Assembly: GCA_002842985.1 (NCBI GenBank)
Contig: PHEQ01000010.1
Coordinates: forward strand, 1-64,000
DNA from: Alphaproteobacteria bacterium HGW-Alphaproteobacteria-1
GTDB taxonomy: Bacteria; Pseudomonadota; Alphaproteobacteria; Rhodobacterales; Rhodobacteraceae
Direction of reading: 5' to 3'
DNA length: 64,000 nucleotides
The translations under genes were made by a program, and so were the position numbers. The notes beneath the pieces were generated by a model. It had not been told where the DNA came from, ran no database searches, and was given only the letters and a program-made list of their open reading frames with translations. Of this stretch, positions 1-7,806 are shown piece after piece (positions within the stretch are counted from its first letter, which is position 1; the number at the start of each line of letters is the position of its first letter).

Positions 1-1
1 T

Positions 2-103
2 GAACTGATCGCGCCGATCGCCATGGAAGACGGCCTGCGCTTCGCCATCCGCGAAGGCGGCCGCACCGTCGGCGCAGGCGTCGTGTCGAAGATCCTCGTG
101 TAA
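2..103 (+). CDS. tuf: Elongation factor Tu, C-terminal end (partial)
   Basis: Only the last 33 residues and the stop codon are inside the window; the gene begins upstream. The visible residues, including [19 protein letters not shown] and the ending VVSKILV, are the conserved end of domain 3 of EF-Tu. EF-Tu delivers aminoacyl-tRNA to the ribosome as a GTP complex. Its place directly upstream of rpsJ is the usual fusA-tuf-rpsJ order of proteobacteria. The 80 bases up to rpsJ contain a G+C-rich stretch but no clear terminator, so read-through into rpsJ is possible. Confidence 0.95.
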   Translation, partial: ELIAPIAMEDGLRFAIREGGRTVGAGVVSKILV

Positions 104-183
104 CAACTTTCAGGGTTCGAAGAGGGAGGCCGGGCGGTCCGGCCTTCCTCCTATCAACTCCAACGCCGCGAAAGGCTACCCCA

Positions 184-492
184 ATGCAAGGCCAAAACAT
201 TCGCATCCGGCTCAAGGCGTTCGACTACCGCGTTCTGGATGCCAGCACGCAGGAAATCGTCAACACCGCCAAACGGACCGGCGCGCAGGTGCGCGGACCG
301 ATCCCGCTGCCGAACAAGATCGAGAAATACACCGTTCTGCGTGGCCCCCACGTGAACAAGAAATCCCGCGACCAGTTCGAGATCCGCACGCACAAGCGGC
401 TTCTGGACATCGTCGATCCGACCCCGCAGACGGTGGACGCGCTGATGAAGCTCGACCTCGCCGCCGGCGTGGACGTGCAGATTTCGGTTTGA
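184..492 (+). CDS. rpsJ: 30S ribosomal protein S10 (NusE)
   Basis: The 102-residue product begins [19 protein letters not shown] and has the normal length for S10. Recognisable conserved parts are the [19 protein letters not shown] stretch and the following [15 protein letters not shown] loop. S10 is a small-subunit head protein and, with NusB, part of the antitermination complex. It is the first gene of the S10 block here; rplC starts 13 bases after its stop behind an AGGAGG-like site. Confidence 0.98.
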   Translation: MQGQNIRIRLKAFDYRVLDASTQEIVNTAKRTGAQVRGPIPLPNKIEKYTVLRGPHVNKKSRDQFEIRTHKRLLDIVDPTPQTVDALMKLDLAAGVDVQISV

Positions 493-505
493 GGAGGGCA
501 AGGAC

Positions 506-1348
506 ATGTTGCGCTCTGGTGTGATCGCGAAAAAAGTCGGGATGACCCGGCTATTCATGGAAGACGGCAAGCAGATCCCTGTGACCGTCCTTCAATTGGA
601 CAAGCTTCAGGTGGTGGCACAGCGCACCCCTGAGAAAGACGGCTATTCGGCCGTGCAACTCGGTGCCGGGACCGCCAAGGCCAAGCGCACGACGCAGCCG
701 ATGCGCGGCCATTTCGCCGCCGCCAAGGTCGAGCCCAAGCGCAAGATCGCGGAATTCCGCGTGGCGCCGGAGAACCTCATCGCCGTTGGCGAAGAGATCA
801 CCGCCGATCATTACTTCGCGGGGCAGTTCGTGGACGTGTCGGGCACCTCGATCGGCAAGGGTTTTGCCGGGGCGATGAAGCGCCACAACTTCGGTGGTCT
901 GCGGGCCAGCCACGGTGTGTCGGTCAGCCACCGCTCGCACGGCTCGACGGGTCAGTGTCAGGACCCCGGTAAGGTCTTCAAAGGCAAGAAGATGGCCGGT
1001 CACATGGGGTCGGTGCGTGTCACCACGCAGAACCTCCAGGTTGTGCGCACGGATGCCGACCGGGGCCTGATCATGGTCAAGGGCGCCGTGCCCGGCTCCA
1101 AGGGTGGTTGGGTCACGATCAAGGATGCGGTCAAGAAACCGTTCCCCGAGAACGCGATCCTGCCTGCCGCGCTGAAATCCGCCGCTGAAGAGGCTGCGCG
1201 CGCCGCCGAGGAGGCCGCCGCTCTGGCCGCCGCCGAGGCCGAGGCCGAAGCCAAACGTCTGGCCGAGGAAGCCGCCGCTGCCGAGGAGGCCGCACTGAAG
1301 GAGGCCGAGGCCGCAATCGAGGCCGAGAAGAAGGAAGGCGAGGAATGA
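506..1348 (+). CDS. rplC: 50S ribosomal protein L3 with long Ala/Glu-rich tail
   Basis: Residues 1 to about 221 are a standard bacterial L3, starting [20 protein letters not shown] and containing the [19 protein letters not shown] loop that reaches toward the peptidyl transferase centre, with the glutamine that PrmB methylates in other bacteria. Residues about 222-280 form an extension made almost only of Ala and Glu with a few Lys and Arg, predicted to be a charged helix or coiled coil. Usual L3 proteins are about 205-240 residues, so 280 is long. The last codons overlap rplD by 4 bases (ATGA), so the two are translationally coupled. Confidence 0.98.
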   Translation: MLRSGVIAKKVGMTRLFMEDGKQIPVTVLQLDKLQVVAQRTPEKDGYSAVQLGAGTAKAKRTTQPMRGHFAAAKVEPKRKIAEFRVAPENLIAVGEEITADHYFAGQFVDVSGTSIGKGFAGAMKRHNFGGLRASHGVSVSHRSHGSTGQCQDPGKVFKGKKMAGHMGSVRVTTQNLQVVRTDADRGLIMVKGAVPGSKGGWVTIKDAVKKPFPENAILPAALKSAAEEAARAAEEAAALAAAEAEAEAKRLAEEAAAAEEAALKEAEAAIEAEKKEGEE

Positions 1349-1962
1349 AACTCGACGTGATCACACTGGACGGCGGCAAGGCCGGCTCGGTCGATCTGGG
1401 CGAAGACATCTTCGGCCTGGAACCGCGCGCGGACATCCTGCACCGTGTCGTCCGCTGGCAGCGCAACAAGGCGCAGGCCGGCACGCACAAGGTCAAGACC
1501 CGGTCCGAGACCAGCTATTCGACCAAGAAGATCTATCGCCAGAAGGGCACCGGTGGCGCACGCCACGGCGACCGCAACGCGCCGATCTTCCGCAAGGGCG
1601 GCATCTACAAGGGCCCGACCCCGCGCAGCCATGCGCATGAGTTGCCCAAGAAGGTGCGCGCGCTTGGTCTGAAGCACGCACTGTCGGCCAAGGCCCGCGC
1701 AGGCGAGCTTGTGGTGATCGACATGGCCGCAGGCGATGGCAAGACCAAGACCCTTGCCAAGCAGATCAAGGATCTGGGCTGGAAGCGTGCGCTCATCATC
1801 GACGGCGCCGCGGTCAATGCCGAATTCGCTCGTGCGGCGGCCAATATCGAGGGGCTCGATGTGCTGCCCTCGATGGGCGCGAATGTCTATGACATCCTCA
1901 AGCGTGACACGCTCGTGCTCACGAAGGCGGGTGTCGAAGCACTGGAGGCTCGGTTGAAATGA
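1345..1962 (+). CDS. rplD: 50S ribosomal protein L4
   Basis: The 205-residue product contains the L4 signature region [19 protein letters not shown] followed by [19 protein letters not shown], the extended loop lining the peptide exit tunnel where macrolide-resistance changes occur in other species. The length is normal. In several bacteria L4 is also the autogenous regulator of the S10 operon; whether that holds here cannot be seen. It overlaps rplC by 4 bases and rplW by 4 bases. Confidence 0.98.
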   Translation: MKLDVITLDGGKAGSVDLGEDIFGLEPRADILHRVVRWQRNKAQAGTHKVKTRSETSYSTKKIYRQKGTGGARHGDRNAPIFRKGGIYKGPTPRSHAHELPKKVRALGLKHALSAKARAGELVVIDMAAGDGKTKTLAKQIKDLGWKRALIIDGAAVNAEFARAAANIEGLDVLPSMGANVYDILKRDTLVLTKAGVEALEARLK

Positions 1963-2255
1963 GCGCGAAACCCGAACATTACGACGTGATCCGCAAGCCG
2001 GTCATCACCGAAAAGGCGACCATGGTTTCGGAAAACGGAGCCATCGTCTTTGAGGTGGATATCGCGGCCAACAAGCCGCAGATCAAGGAAGCGGTGGAAT
2101 CGCTCTTTGGCGTCAAGGTGAAGGCGGTCAACACCACCATCACCAAGGGCAAGTCCAAGCGGTTCCGTGGCATGCTTGGCCGCCGCAAGGACGTCAAGAA
2201 GGCCTATGTGACGCTCGAAGAGGGCAACACGATCGACGTGACCACCGGTCTCTGA
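1959..2255 (+). CDS. rplW: 50S ribosomal protein L23
   Basis: The 98-residue product starts [20 protein letters not shown], the typical L23 start, and contains [14 protein letters not shown] (here [19 protein letters not shown]) and [13 protein letters not shown] motifs. L23 sits at the tunnel exit and is the docking site for trigger factor and the signal recognition particle. It is the last ribosomal gene in this window: a strong hairpin terminator follows within 25 bases, whereas rplB would be expected next in a canonical S10 operon. Confidence 0.97.
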   Translation: MSAKPEHYDVIRKPVITEKATMVSENGAIVFEVDIAANKPQIKEAVESLFGVKVKAVNTTITKGKSKRFRGMLGRRKDVKKAYVTLEEGNTIDVTTGL

Positions 2256-2277
2256 TCGTCTCCTATGCAATGCCGGA

Positions 2278-2305
2278 AGGCCCCCGCCCGTGCGGGGGCC
2301 TTTTG
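2278..2305 (+). terminator. Rho-independent terminator after rplW
   Basis: GGCCCCCGC pairs perfectly with GCGGGGGCC across a 4-base loop and is followed by TTTT. It lies 23 bases after the rplW stop and closes the ribosomal transcription unit. It may also stop minus-strand transcription of the convergent operon ending at 2317, although the T-run on that side is weak. Confidence 0.85.
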
Positions 2306-2316
2306 CGTGGGCCGGG

Positions 2317-3339
2317 TCACCGAACCACCTTGCCCGCGTGAACCATCTCAGTGCGGCCCTGCGCGCGCACTTCCCAGTCGACGCCCGCGCCATGGATGCG
2401 GAAAACCGCTGTCGCCATCGTGTTCTCGTCGTCGGGATCGTCGGGCGCGGTGCGAAAGATGGGCAGGCCGGGGCCGTCGGTATCGCGCAGGATGGCAAGC
2501 GGGTCGCGCACCTCTTCGGCCAGGAGGGCCGTGCCGCGCGCCTGCCGGTGGGCCGAGGAGCGGGTGATGCTCTGCCCCTCGGGGCCAAGGCGCAGGTGGA
2601 GTGCGTGATTGGCATGGACCTGCGGTTCGTCCACCTCCACCACCGAAACCGCGCCGCCGCCATATTCCACGCTCAGGAGGCGCGTATCGCCCGCCTGTGC
2701 AAAGGCCATGTGGAACCCGCCGCTATCGTTGTTGGCTTTGAAATGCGCGACCGCCTCGTCAAGGGATTGACACCCAAGCGCAGCGCGCCCCAGTGCCATG
2801 CGCGGCACCCCGGCCACGACGCCGCGCAGACGGATATTGTTGACCGCCTGTACCAGCCCCGCCCCGGTTACCGCGAAGGTATGGCCGGGGATAGAGCCGG
2901 GATAGCAGAAGGAGGTAAAGCCGGGCGCGCCCTCGGGCGTCACGTCGGCCAGGAAGACGTGGCCGGCAAGCCCCGGTAGACCGTCCTCGTTATGGGCAAT
3001 GACCGGCTCCGCCCCCGGCAAAAGAACCGTGGTGCAGCCATCGGGCGCGTTCGAGACAAGATCGCCCCGGCAATTCCAGGCAAGCACATGTTCGAAAGGC
3101 AGGGCCAGCCCCTCGGCCAGCCCCTCCATCTCCTCGTGGATGGCCGGAAAGCGCGCGCGCAGTCCCTCGCCCATCCGCGCGACCGCCGCGCGATGCGCGG
3201 GCGCGGTGACCGCCTGCCAATAAGGCGCGCCGAGCAGCACCTGATGCACCGCCGCGCGCCCCGCCTCGCCCAGGGCGCGCCCCACCTCGCGCGGGGTGCC
3301 GCGCGCGGTGATGCGGCCGAGTTCGGGCGCGCCGGTCAC
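2317..3339 (-). CDS. C45-type peptidase / acyl-CoA:6-APA acyltransferase family protein
   Basis: The 340-residue product resembles the acyl-CoA:6-aminopenicillanate acyltransferase (peptidase C45) branch of the Ntn-hydrolases. The sequence DGCTTVLLPG around Cys102, followed by IAHNEDG, matches the catalytic N-terminal nucleophile that is exposed by self-cleavage. Such enzymes hydrolyse or transfer an acyl group on an amide, so an N-acyl amino compound is the likely substrate. It is the last gene of the 12-gene operon and its start overlaps the upstream DUF1611 gene by 4 bases. The substrate cannot be read from the sequence; a plain amidase role is the main alternative. Confidence 0.8.
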   Translation of the reverse strand: MTGAPELGRITARGTPREVGRALGEAGRAAVHQVLLGAPYWQAVTAPAHRAAVARMGEGLRARFPAIHEEMEGLAEGLALPFEHVLAWNCRGDLVSNAPDGCTTVLLPGAEPVIAHNEDGLPGLAGHVFLADVTPEGAPGFTSFCYPGSIPGHTFAVTGAGLVQAVNNIRLRGVVAGVPRMALGRAALGCQSLDEAVAHFKANNDSGGFHMAFAQAGDTRLLSVEYGGGAVSVVEVDEPQVHANHALHLRLGPEGQSITRSSAHRQARGTALLAEEVRDPLAILRDTDGPGLPIFRTAPDDPDDENTMATAVFRIHGAGVDWEVRAQGRTEMVHAGKVVR

Positions 3340-4370
3340 GCCAGCACGGCCTCGGCCAGCCGTGCCGCGCCATTGCGCACCGGGTCGGCCGTGGGCAGGC
3401 CCGTCTCATTCTCGACAGCCCGAAGCGCGGCCTCGGCCTCGGTCGCAGTCAGCCGCGCTGTGTTGAGCGCGATGCCCACCACCCGCGCGGGCGTAAGCGC
3501 GCCCGCGGCCCGCGCCACCGCCTCGTTGAGCGCGATCACCTCGGGCAGGGGAGGCACGCGCACTTCGTCGAGCGTGTCGAGGGCCGTCATCCCCGCGCGG
3601 TGACACAGGATCATCCGGTTGCAGCAACTGCCGCGCATCAGCGGCAGCGTCGCCGTGCTGCCCGGATGCAGGAGCGAGCCTTGGCCCTCGATCACCAGCA
3701 CCTCATGCGCGGCGGCCTCGAGCACCATGCGTTCAACCATGCCGCCCGCGTGATCGACGCGCACCGCATCAAGCGGGATGCCCCGCCCGGTGATGGCGAT
3801 GCCGGTCTGCCCGGTGGCGAGAAAGGCCGCGTCGCGCCCCATCTCCTGCAAGCTGCGGGTGAGTTCGAGCCCGGCGGTCATCTTGCCGATGGCCATGTCG
3901 GTGCCGACCATCAGCACGCGGATATTGTCGAGCTTTGCCGCTCGCGCCATGGCGATGGGGGGCATGTCGCCCTGCGGCACGCGCAGGTCCCAGACCCATT
4001 GACCGGGCCTCAGATTGCCGCCGAGGACCGGCTCTAGCCGGTCATGCATGCCATTGACGATGCTGAGGCCGTCCGCCACGGCCTGTTGCAGGATCGCCAT
4101 CCATTCAGGTGGCACGCGCCCCCCCGAGGGGGCTGTGCCGAGAACCAGCACCTGCGCACCAAGCGCCTCGGCCTCAGCCAATGTGGCCACCACCGGCACG
4201 TCGCTGTCGAGCGGGCAGAGATCGCGCACGCGGCGGCCCGCCTGCGTGCTGTCGATCACGGCGGCAACGGGGTTCTTGCCATAGCGCAGGATGCCCTCGG
4301 CCATCTTGGCGTTGAGCTGGCCCATCGTGGCCTCGGCATAAAGCGCAATGGGTTGGGATGGATCAAGCAT
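3336..4370 (-). CDS. DUF1611 family protein, DgcN-like (paralogue 1)
   Basis: The 344-residue product belongs to the DUF1611 family. It has a P-loop-like segment VGTDMAIGKMTAG, then LATGQTGIAI and VIEGQGSLLHPG. In marine D-glutamate users a DUF1611 protein (DgcN) is reported to N-acetylate D-Glu before a racemase (DgcA) acts. The start was placed at MLDPSQPIALYAEATMGQ, which overlaps the racemase gene by 8 bases; the open frame extends 23 codons further upstream but that part is not family-like. A second, clearly diverged copy lies at 27922-28923. Whether this copy handles D-Glu or another amino compound is open. Confidence 0.82.
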   Translation of the reverse strand: MLDPSQPIALYAEATMGQLNAKMAEGILRYGKNPVAAVIDSTQAGRRVRDLCPLDSDVPVVATLAEAEALGAQVLVLGTAPSGGRVPPEWMAILQQAVADGLSIVNGMHDRLEPVLGGNLRPGQWVWDLRVPQGDMPPIAMARAAKLDNIRVLMVGTDMAIGKMTAGLELTRSLQEMGRDAAFLATGQTGIAITGRGIPLDAVRVDHAGGMVERMVLEAAAHEVLVIEGQGSLLHPGSTATLPLMRGSCCNRMILCHRAGMTALDTLDEVRVPPLPEVIALNEAVARAAGALTPARVVGIALNTARLTATEAEAALRAVENETGLPTADPVRNGAARLAEAVLA

Positions 4371-5397
4371 GGCGCAGGGCTCCTCCGTGGCCGGGGCGGT
4401 CTTCGGGCAGGGTGACGCCGTCCACGAAGGGCGCGCCATTGCCGGGATCCGGGTCGAGATTGAGATGGGAATCGAGGTCGATATAGTCGAACAGCGCCGA
4501 GAGCGACGCGCCGGCGGCGATGGAAACCGAGCTTTCGCCCATGCAGCCGATCATCGTCTTGAGACCAAAGGCGCGGGCGGTGGCGACGATGCGCAGCGCC
4601 TCGGTGATGCCGCCGCATTTCATCAGCTTGAGGTTCACCCCGTCCACCGCATCGGCATAGGCGGGAATATCGCTCGAAAACCGGCAGGATTCGTCCACGA
4701 ATATCGGCAAGGCGCGGTCCTTGAAGAGGGCAGGCAGTTGATCCTCGGCCCCGCGCACCAGCGGTTGCTCGACATATTCCACGCCGCGCGCGGCGAGCCA
4801 GTCCATCATGTGGCGTGCATCGCCCAGCGACCAGCCGCCATTGGCATCGACCCGAAGCGCCGCGCCGCTGCTCTTCGCGGCCTCCAGCACGGCGGCAAAC
4901 ATCGCCTTGTCGGCATCGATCCCCTCGGGGCTGCCCAGCTTGATCTTGAGCGCGCGCGCACCCTGTGCGAGCAGGAGCGGCACCCGGTCGCGCACCACTT
5001 CTGGCGGGTTGATCCCGACGGTGAGCGACGAGACCACGCCGCGCCGGGGAAGCCCGAGCAGCCGGTAAAGCGGCATCCCGGCCTCCTTGGCGCGCAGGTC
5101 CCACAGCGCCATGTCAAGGGCGGCCAGTGCGCATGGCGCCACGCCCGCCGCCTGCGCGGCCTGCCATGTCTCATGAATCGAGCCGGGCAGGCCATCCGAG
5201 CAGAACGCTTCGAGTTGTGCCTGCCCCTCGGCCACGTTCGCCGCGCCCTCGCTTGCGCCAGGGGCCATCTCGCCCCAGCCGGTATGCGCGCCCTCTGTCA
5301 CGGATACAAAGAGGTTCTCGCCCCCCGTGATCTCACCCCGAGAGATGCGCAGCGGGAACCGCTTTTTCAGATAGAGCGTTTGATAGGCGATCTTCAT
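4363..5397 (-). CDS. Enolase-superfamily racemase/epimerase, DgcA-like (paralogue 1)
   Basis: The 344-residue product has the muconate-lactonising-enzyme fold signatures: a KIK catalytic lysine motif at residues 151-153, metal ligands in VDANGGW (Asp184), YVEQPL (Glu210) and FVDES (Asp235), and the second base in LKLMKCGG (about Lys260). This arrangement is that of dipeptide epimerases and N-acetyl amino-acid racemases, which move a proton at C-alpha. It is coupled to the DUF1611 gene downstream (8-base overlap) and the HDAC-like gene upstream (4-base overlap). N-acetyl-D-Glu, an L-Ala-D/L-Glu type dipeptide, or a related N-acyl amino acid are all possible substrates. Confidence 0.85.
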   Translation of the reverse strand: MKIAYQTLYLKKRFPLRISRGEITGGENLFVSVTEGAHTGWGEMAPGASEGAANVAEGQAQLEAFCSDGLPGSIHETWQAAQAAGVAPCALAALDMALWDLRAKEAGMPLYRLLGLPRRGVVSSLTVGINPPEVVRDRVPLLLAQGARALKIKLGSPEGIDADKAMFAAVLEAAKSSGAALRVDANGGWSLGDARHMMDWLAARGVEYVEQPLVRGAEDQLPALFKDRALPIFVDESCRFSSDIPAYADAVDGVNLKLMKCGGITEALRIVATARAFGLKTMIGCMGESSVSIAAGASLSALFDYIDLDSHLNLDPDPGNGAPFVDGVTLPEDRPGHGGALRHA

Positions 5398-6422
5398 TGC
5401 GCACCTTCCATGATGCCGGTGAGAAAACTGGTGAGGTTGCCCCCAAGCGCGTCCGAGACATAGCCGCCCTCCTGCACCAGCAGAAGCGGCAGGCCAAGTC
5501 CCGCGATGGTGGCGGCGATGGTGCGGAAACCGGATGTGGTGACGCGCAGGCCCTGGAACGGGTCGTCCTCGTGGGCATCAAGGCCAAGCGCCACGATGAC
5601 CACATCCGCGCCGAAATCCGCGATCCGGTCGAGGGCCGTGGCAAGGGCGCGGTTGTAGCCCGCATCATCGGTGCCGCGCGGCAGCGGCAGGTTGAGGTTC
5701 GCGCCCAGCCCAGCCCCTGTCCCGCGCTCCTGCGCATGGCCCCAGAAGAACGGGTAAAAGCGCAGCGGATCGGCATGGATCGAGACGGTGAGCACGTCGC
5801 CGCGCGCATAGAATATCCCCTGCGTGCCGTTGCCGTGATGCACGTCCACATCAAGGATCGCGGGGCGCAGCCCGCGCGCGCGCAAGGCTTCGGCGGCAAT
5901 CGCCGCGTTATTCAGAAAGCAGAACCCCCCCGCCAGATCGGCGAAGGCATGATGCCCCGGCGGGCGGCAGAGCGCGTAGGCCGCGCGCGCGCCACCGGCC
6001 ACCGCCGCCGCACCCGAAAGGGCGGTCTGCGCCGACCAATAGGCGGCCTGCCATGTCTCGGCGGAGATGGGGCAGGCGGTATCGGCCTGATGATAGCCCG
6101 CCTGTCCCACGGCAGAGCGCGGATAACTGTCGGTGCGGTTGGCGGGGTGGATATTGGGGATCACCTCATCGCCCGCCCCCTCGATCCGCCGCCAGCGGGC
6201 GTGGATCGTGCGCAGGAAGGTGAGGTATTCGGCGGAATGAATGGCCGCGATCGGCCCCTGTCCGTGATCCTCGGGGGCCTCGAACCGCAGGCCCGCCGCC
6301 TCGCCCCCATTGCGCAGGATATCCACGCGCGCGGGCACTTCGGGGTTGGGCAGGACGCGCCCGTTGGCCATGAAATGGCGCGGGTCATGGGCCGATTGGC
6401 GGGGATCGAGAAAGGCTTTCAT
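5394..6422 (-). CDS. Class II histone deacetylase-like amidohydrolase
   Basis: The 342-residue product is a member of the HDAC/acetylpolyamine amidohydrolase family. The active-site pair PPGHHA (His157, His158), the zinc motif DVDVHHGNGTQ (Asp193 and His195) and the later GLDAHEDDP are all present, so the enzyme should be active. Bacterial relatives remove acetyl groups from acetylated polyamines or other N-acetylated amines. The start MKAFLDPRQS was chosen because it overlaps the GNAT gene stop by 4 bases; the longer frame is not family-like. Its position beside an acetyltransferase and a racemase suggests it removes an acetyl group from a pathway intermediate. Confidence 0.88.
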   Translation of the reverse strand: MKAFLDPRQSAHDPRHFMANGRVLPNPEVPARVDILRNGGEAAGLRFEAPEDHGQGPIAAIHSAEYLTFLRTIHARWRRIEGAGDEVIPNIHPANRTDSYPRSAVGQAGYHQADTACPISAETWQAAYWSAQTALSGAAAVAGGARAAYALCRPPGHHAFADLAGGFCFLNNAAIAAEALRARGLRPAILDVDVHHGNGTQGIFYARGDVLTVSIHADPLRFYPFFWGHAQERGTGAGLGANLNLPLPRGTDDAGYNRALATALDRIADFGADVVIVALGLDAHEDDPFQGLRVTTSGFRTIAATIAGLGLPLLLVQEGGYVSDALGGNLTSFLTGIMEGAQ

Positions 6423-6892
6423 GGCTGCTCCATCAAGCGGGTCAGGGCCGTGCCGGACAAAAGCGCGTTGCGATCCGCCTCGCGGATGGCAAAGCCCAGC
6501 CGGTCGTAAAAGGCGCGCGCGCGAGTGTTGTCCTGATATACGGTGAGGCGCAGCGCGACGGACTGCCAGCGCGCCGCGCCCTCTCGTGCCGCAGCGGCCA
6601 GAAGACGGCGGCCAAGCCCGGTACCGCGCGCGTCCCTGCACACCCAAAGGTCCGACACGAATGTAACCGCGCCGCCAAGCGAGGTGCTGAGCGTGGGTTG
6701 GGCCAGCACCGCGCCGTCCTCCCCGGCGAGGAGGGCAAAGGCGCGGGGCGCGGGACCGAAGAGCGCCGCGTCGAGCGTGGCCGCCTCCATGCGAAAGGGA
6801 TCATCAAGATCGCGCGCGAGCGCCTGCAAGGCGTGCATCAGCGCGGGCATGTCCTCGGGGTTTGCCACCCGGACCACGTCAGAAGCGCACAT
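6419..6892 (-). CDS. GNAT family N-acetyltransferase
   Basis: The 157-residue product has the GNAT acetyl-CoA-binding segment VCRDARGTGLGRRLL (the R/Q-x-x-G-x-G/A loop) and the C-terminal NTRARAFYDRLGF motif. It overlaps the beta-keto acid cleavage gene upstream by 14 bases and the HDAC-like gene downstream by 4 bases. An acetyltransferase and a deacetylase side by side point to temporary protection of an amino group during catabolism, though self-protection or detoxification is also possible. Confidence 0.88.
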   Translation of the reverse strand: MCASDVVRVANPEDMPALMHALQALARDLDDPFRMEAATLDAALFGPAPRAFALLAGEDGAVLAQPTLSTSLGGAVTFVSDLWVCRDARGTGLGRRLLAAAAREGAARWQSVALRLTVYQDNTRARAFYDRLGFAIREADRNALLSGTALTRLMEQP

Positions 6893-7805
6893 GATCCGCC
6901 CCTTTCAACCCCAGCATCGCGCGCGCCTCGGCGGGGGTGGCCACCTCGCGGCCCAAAGCCTCGACAATGCCCCGCGCCTTTTCCACCTGTTCGGCGTTGG
7001 AGCGCGCCAATTGCCCGCGCGCGATCATCAGGCTGTCCTCCAGCCCCACGCGCACATGCCCGCCCATCCCCGCCGCCATCGCTGCCATGGGCATCTGGTG
7101 CCGCCCGGCGGCGAGCACGGAAAAAAGGTAATCCTCGCCGAAATACCGATCCGCCAGCCGCTTCATGTGAGTGAGGTTCTCGGGGAGTGCCTCCATCCCC
7201 CCCAGCACGCCGAAGACAAACTGGAGAAAGACCGGCGCGCGCACCAGCCCGCGATCCATGAAATGGCGCAGCATGGTCAGGTGGCCGGTATCGTAGCATT
7301 CGAACTCGAAACGCGCGCCGCGTTCCTCGCCCATGCGGCGCAAAACGGCCTCGATATCGCGCGGCGTGTTCTTGAAGACCAGATCGTCCGATCCTTCAAG
7401 AAACGGCCTTTCCCAGTCGAAGCGCCAGTCGCTGATCCGCGCGGCCATCGGGTAGAGCGCGAAATTCATCGTGCCCATGTTGAGCGAGCACATTTCCGGC
7501 GCGGCGGCCAGCGGCCCTTCAAGGCGCTCGTCAAGACTCATGACCGCGCTGCCGCCGGTGGTGAGGTTGATGATCGCATCGGAGCGGCGGGCAATCTCGG
7601 GCAAAAAGGCCATGTAATGCGCGGCGCGCGCCGAAGGGCGGCCCGTCTCGGGATCGCGCGCGTGCAGATGCAGGATCGCCGCCCCCGCCTTGGCCGCCGC
7701 CACCGCCTGATCTGCGATATCCTGTGCCTGACAGGGCAGGTAGGGCGACATCGAGGGGGTGTGGATCGAGCCGGTGACGGCGCAGGTCAGTATGATCTTG
7801 GACAT
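6879..7805 (-). CDS. Beta-keto acid cleavage enzyme (BKACE, DUF849)
   Basis: The 308-residue product starts MSKIILTCAVTGSIHTPS and carries HLHARDP with His46 and His48, the zinc ligands of the 3-keto-5-aminohexanoate cleavage enzyme (Kce) family at the same positions. These enzymes condense a beta-keto acid with acetyl-CoA and release acetoacetate plus a new CoA ester. This fixes the logic of the operon: some step, probably the transamination next door, must yield a beta-keto acid. The start was placed 11 codons inside the open frame at the conserved N-terminus. The aminotransferase stop lies just upstream with 1 base between. Confidence 0.92.
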   Translation of the reverse strand: MSKIILTCAVTGSIHTPSMSPYLPCQAQDIADQAVAAAKAGAAILHLHARDPETGRPSARAAHYMAFLPEIARRSDAIINLTTGGSAVMSLDERLEGPLAAAPEMCSLNMGTMNFALYPMAARISDWRFDWERPFLEGSDDLVFKNTPRDIEAVLRRMGEERGARFEFECYDTGHLTMLRHFMDRGLVRAPVFLQFVFGVLGGMEALPENLTHMKRLADRYFGEDYLFSVLAAGRHQMPMAAMAAGMGGHVRVGLEDSLMIARGQLARSNAEQVEKARGIVEALGREVATPAEARAMLGLKGADHVRF

Positions 7806-7806
7806 G

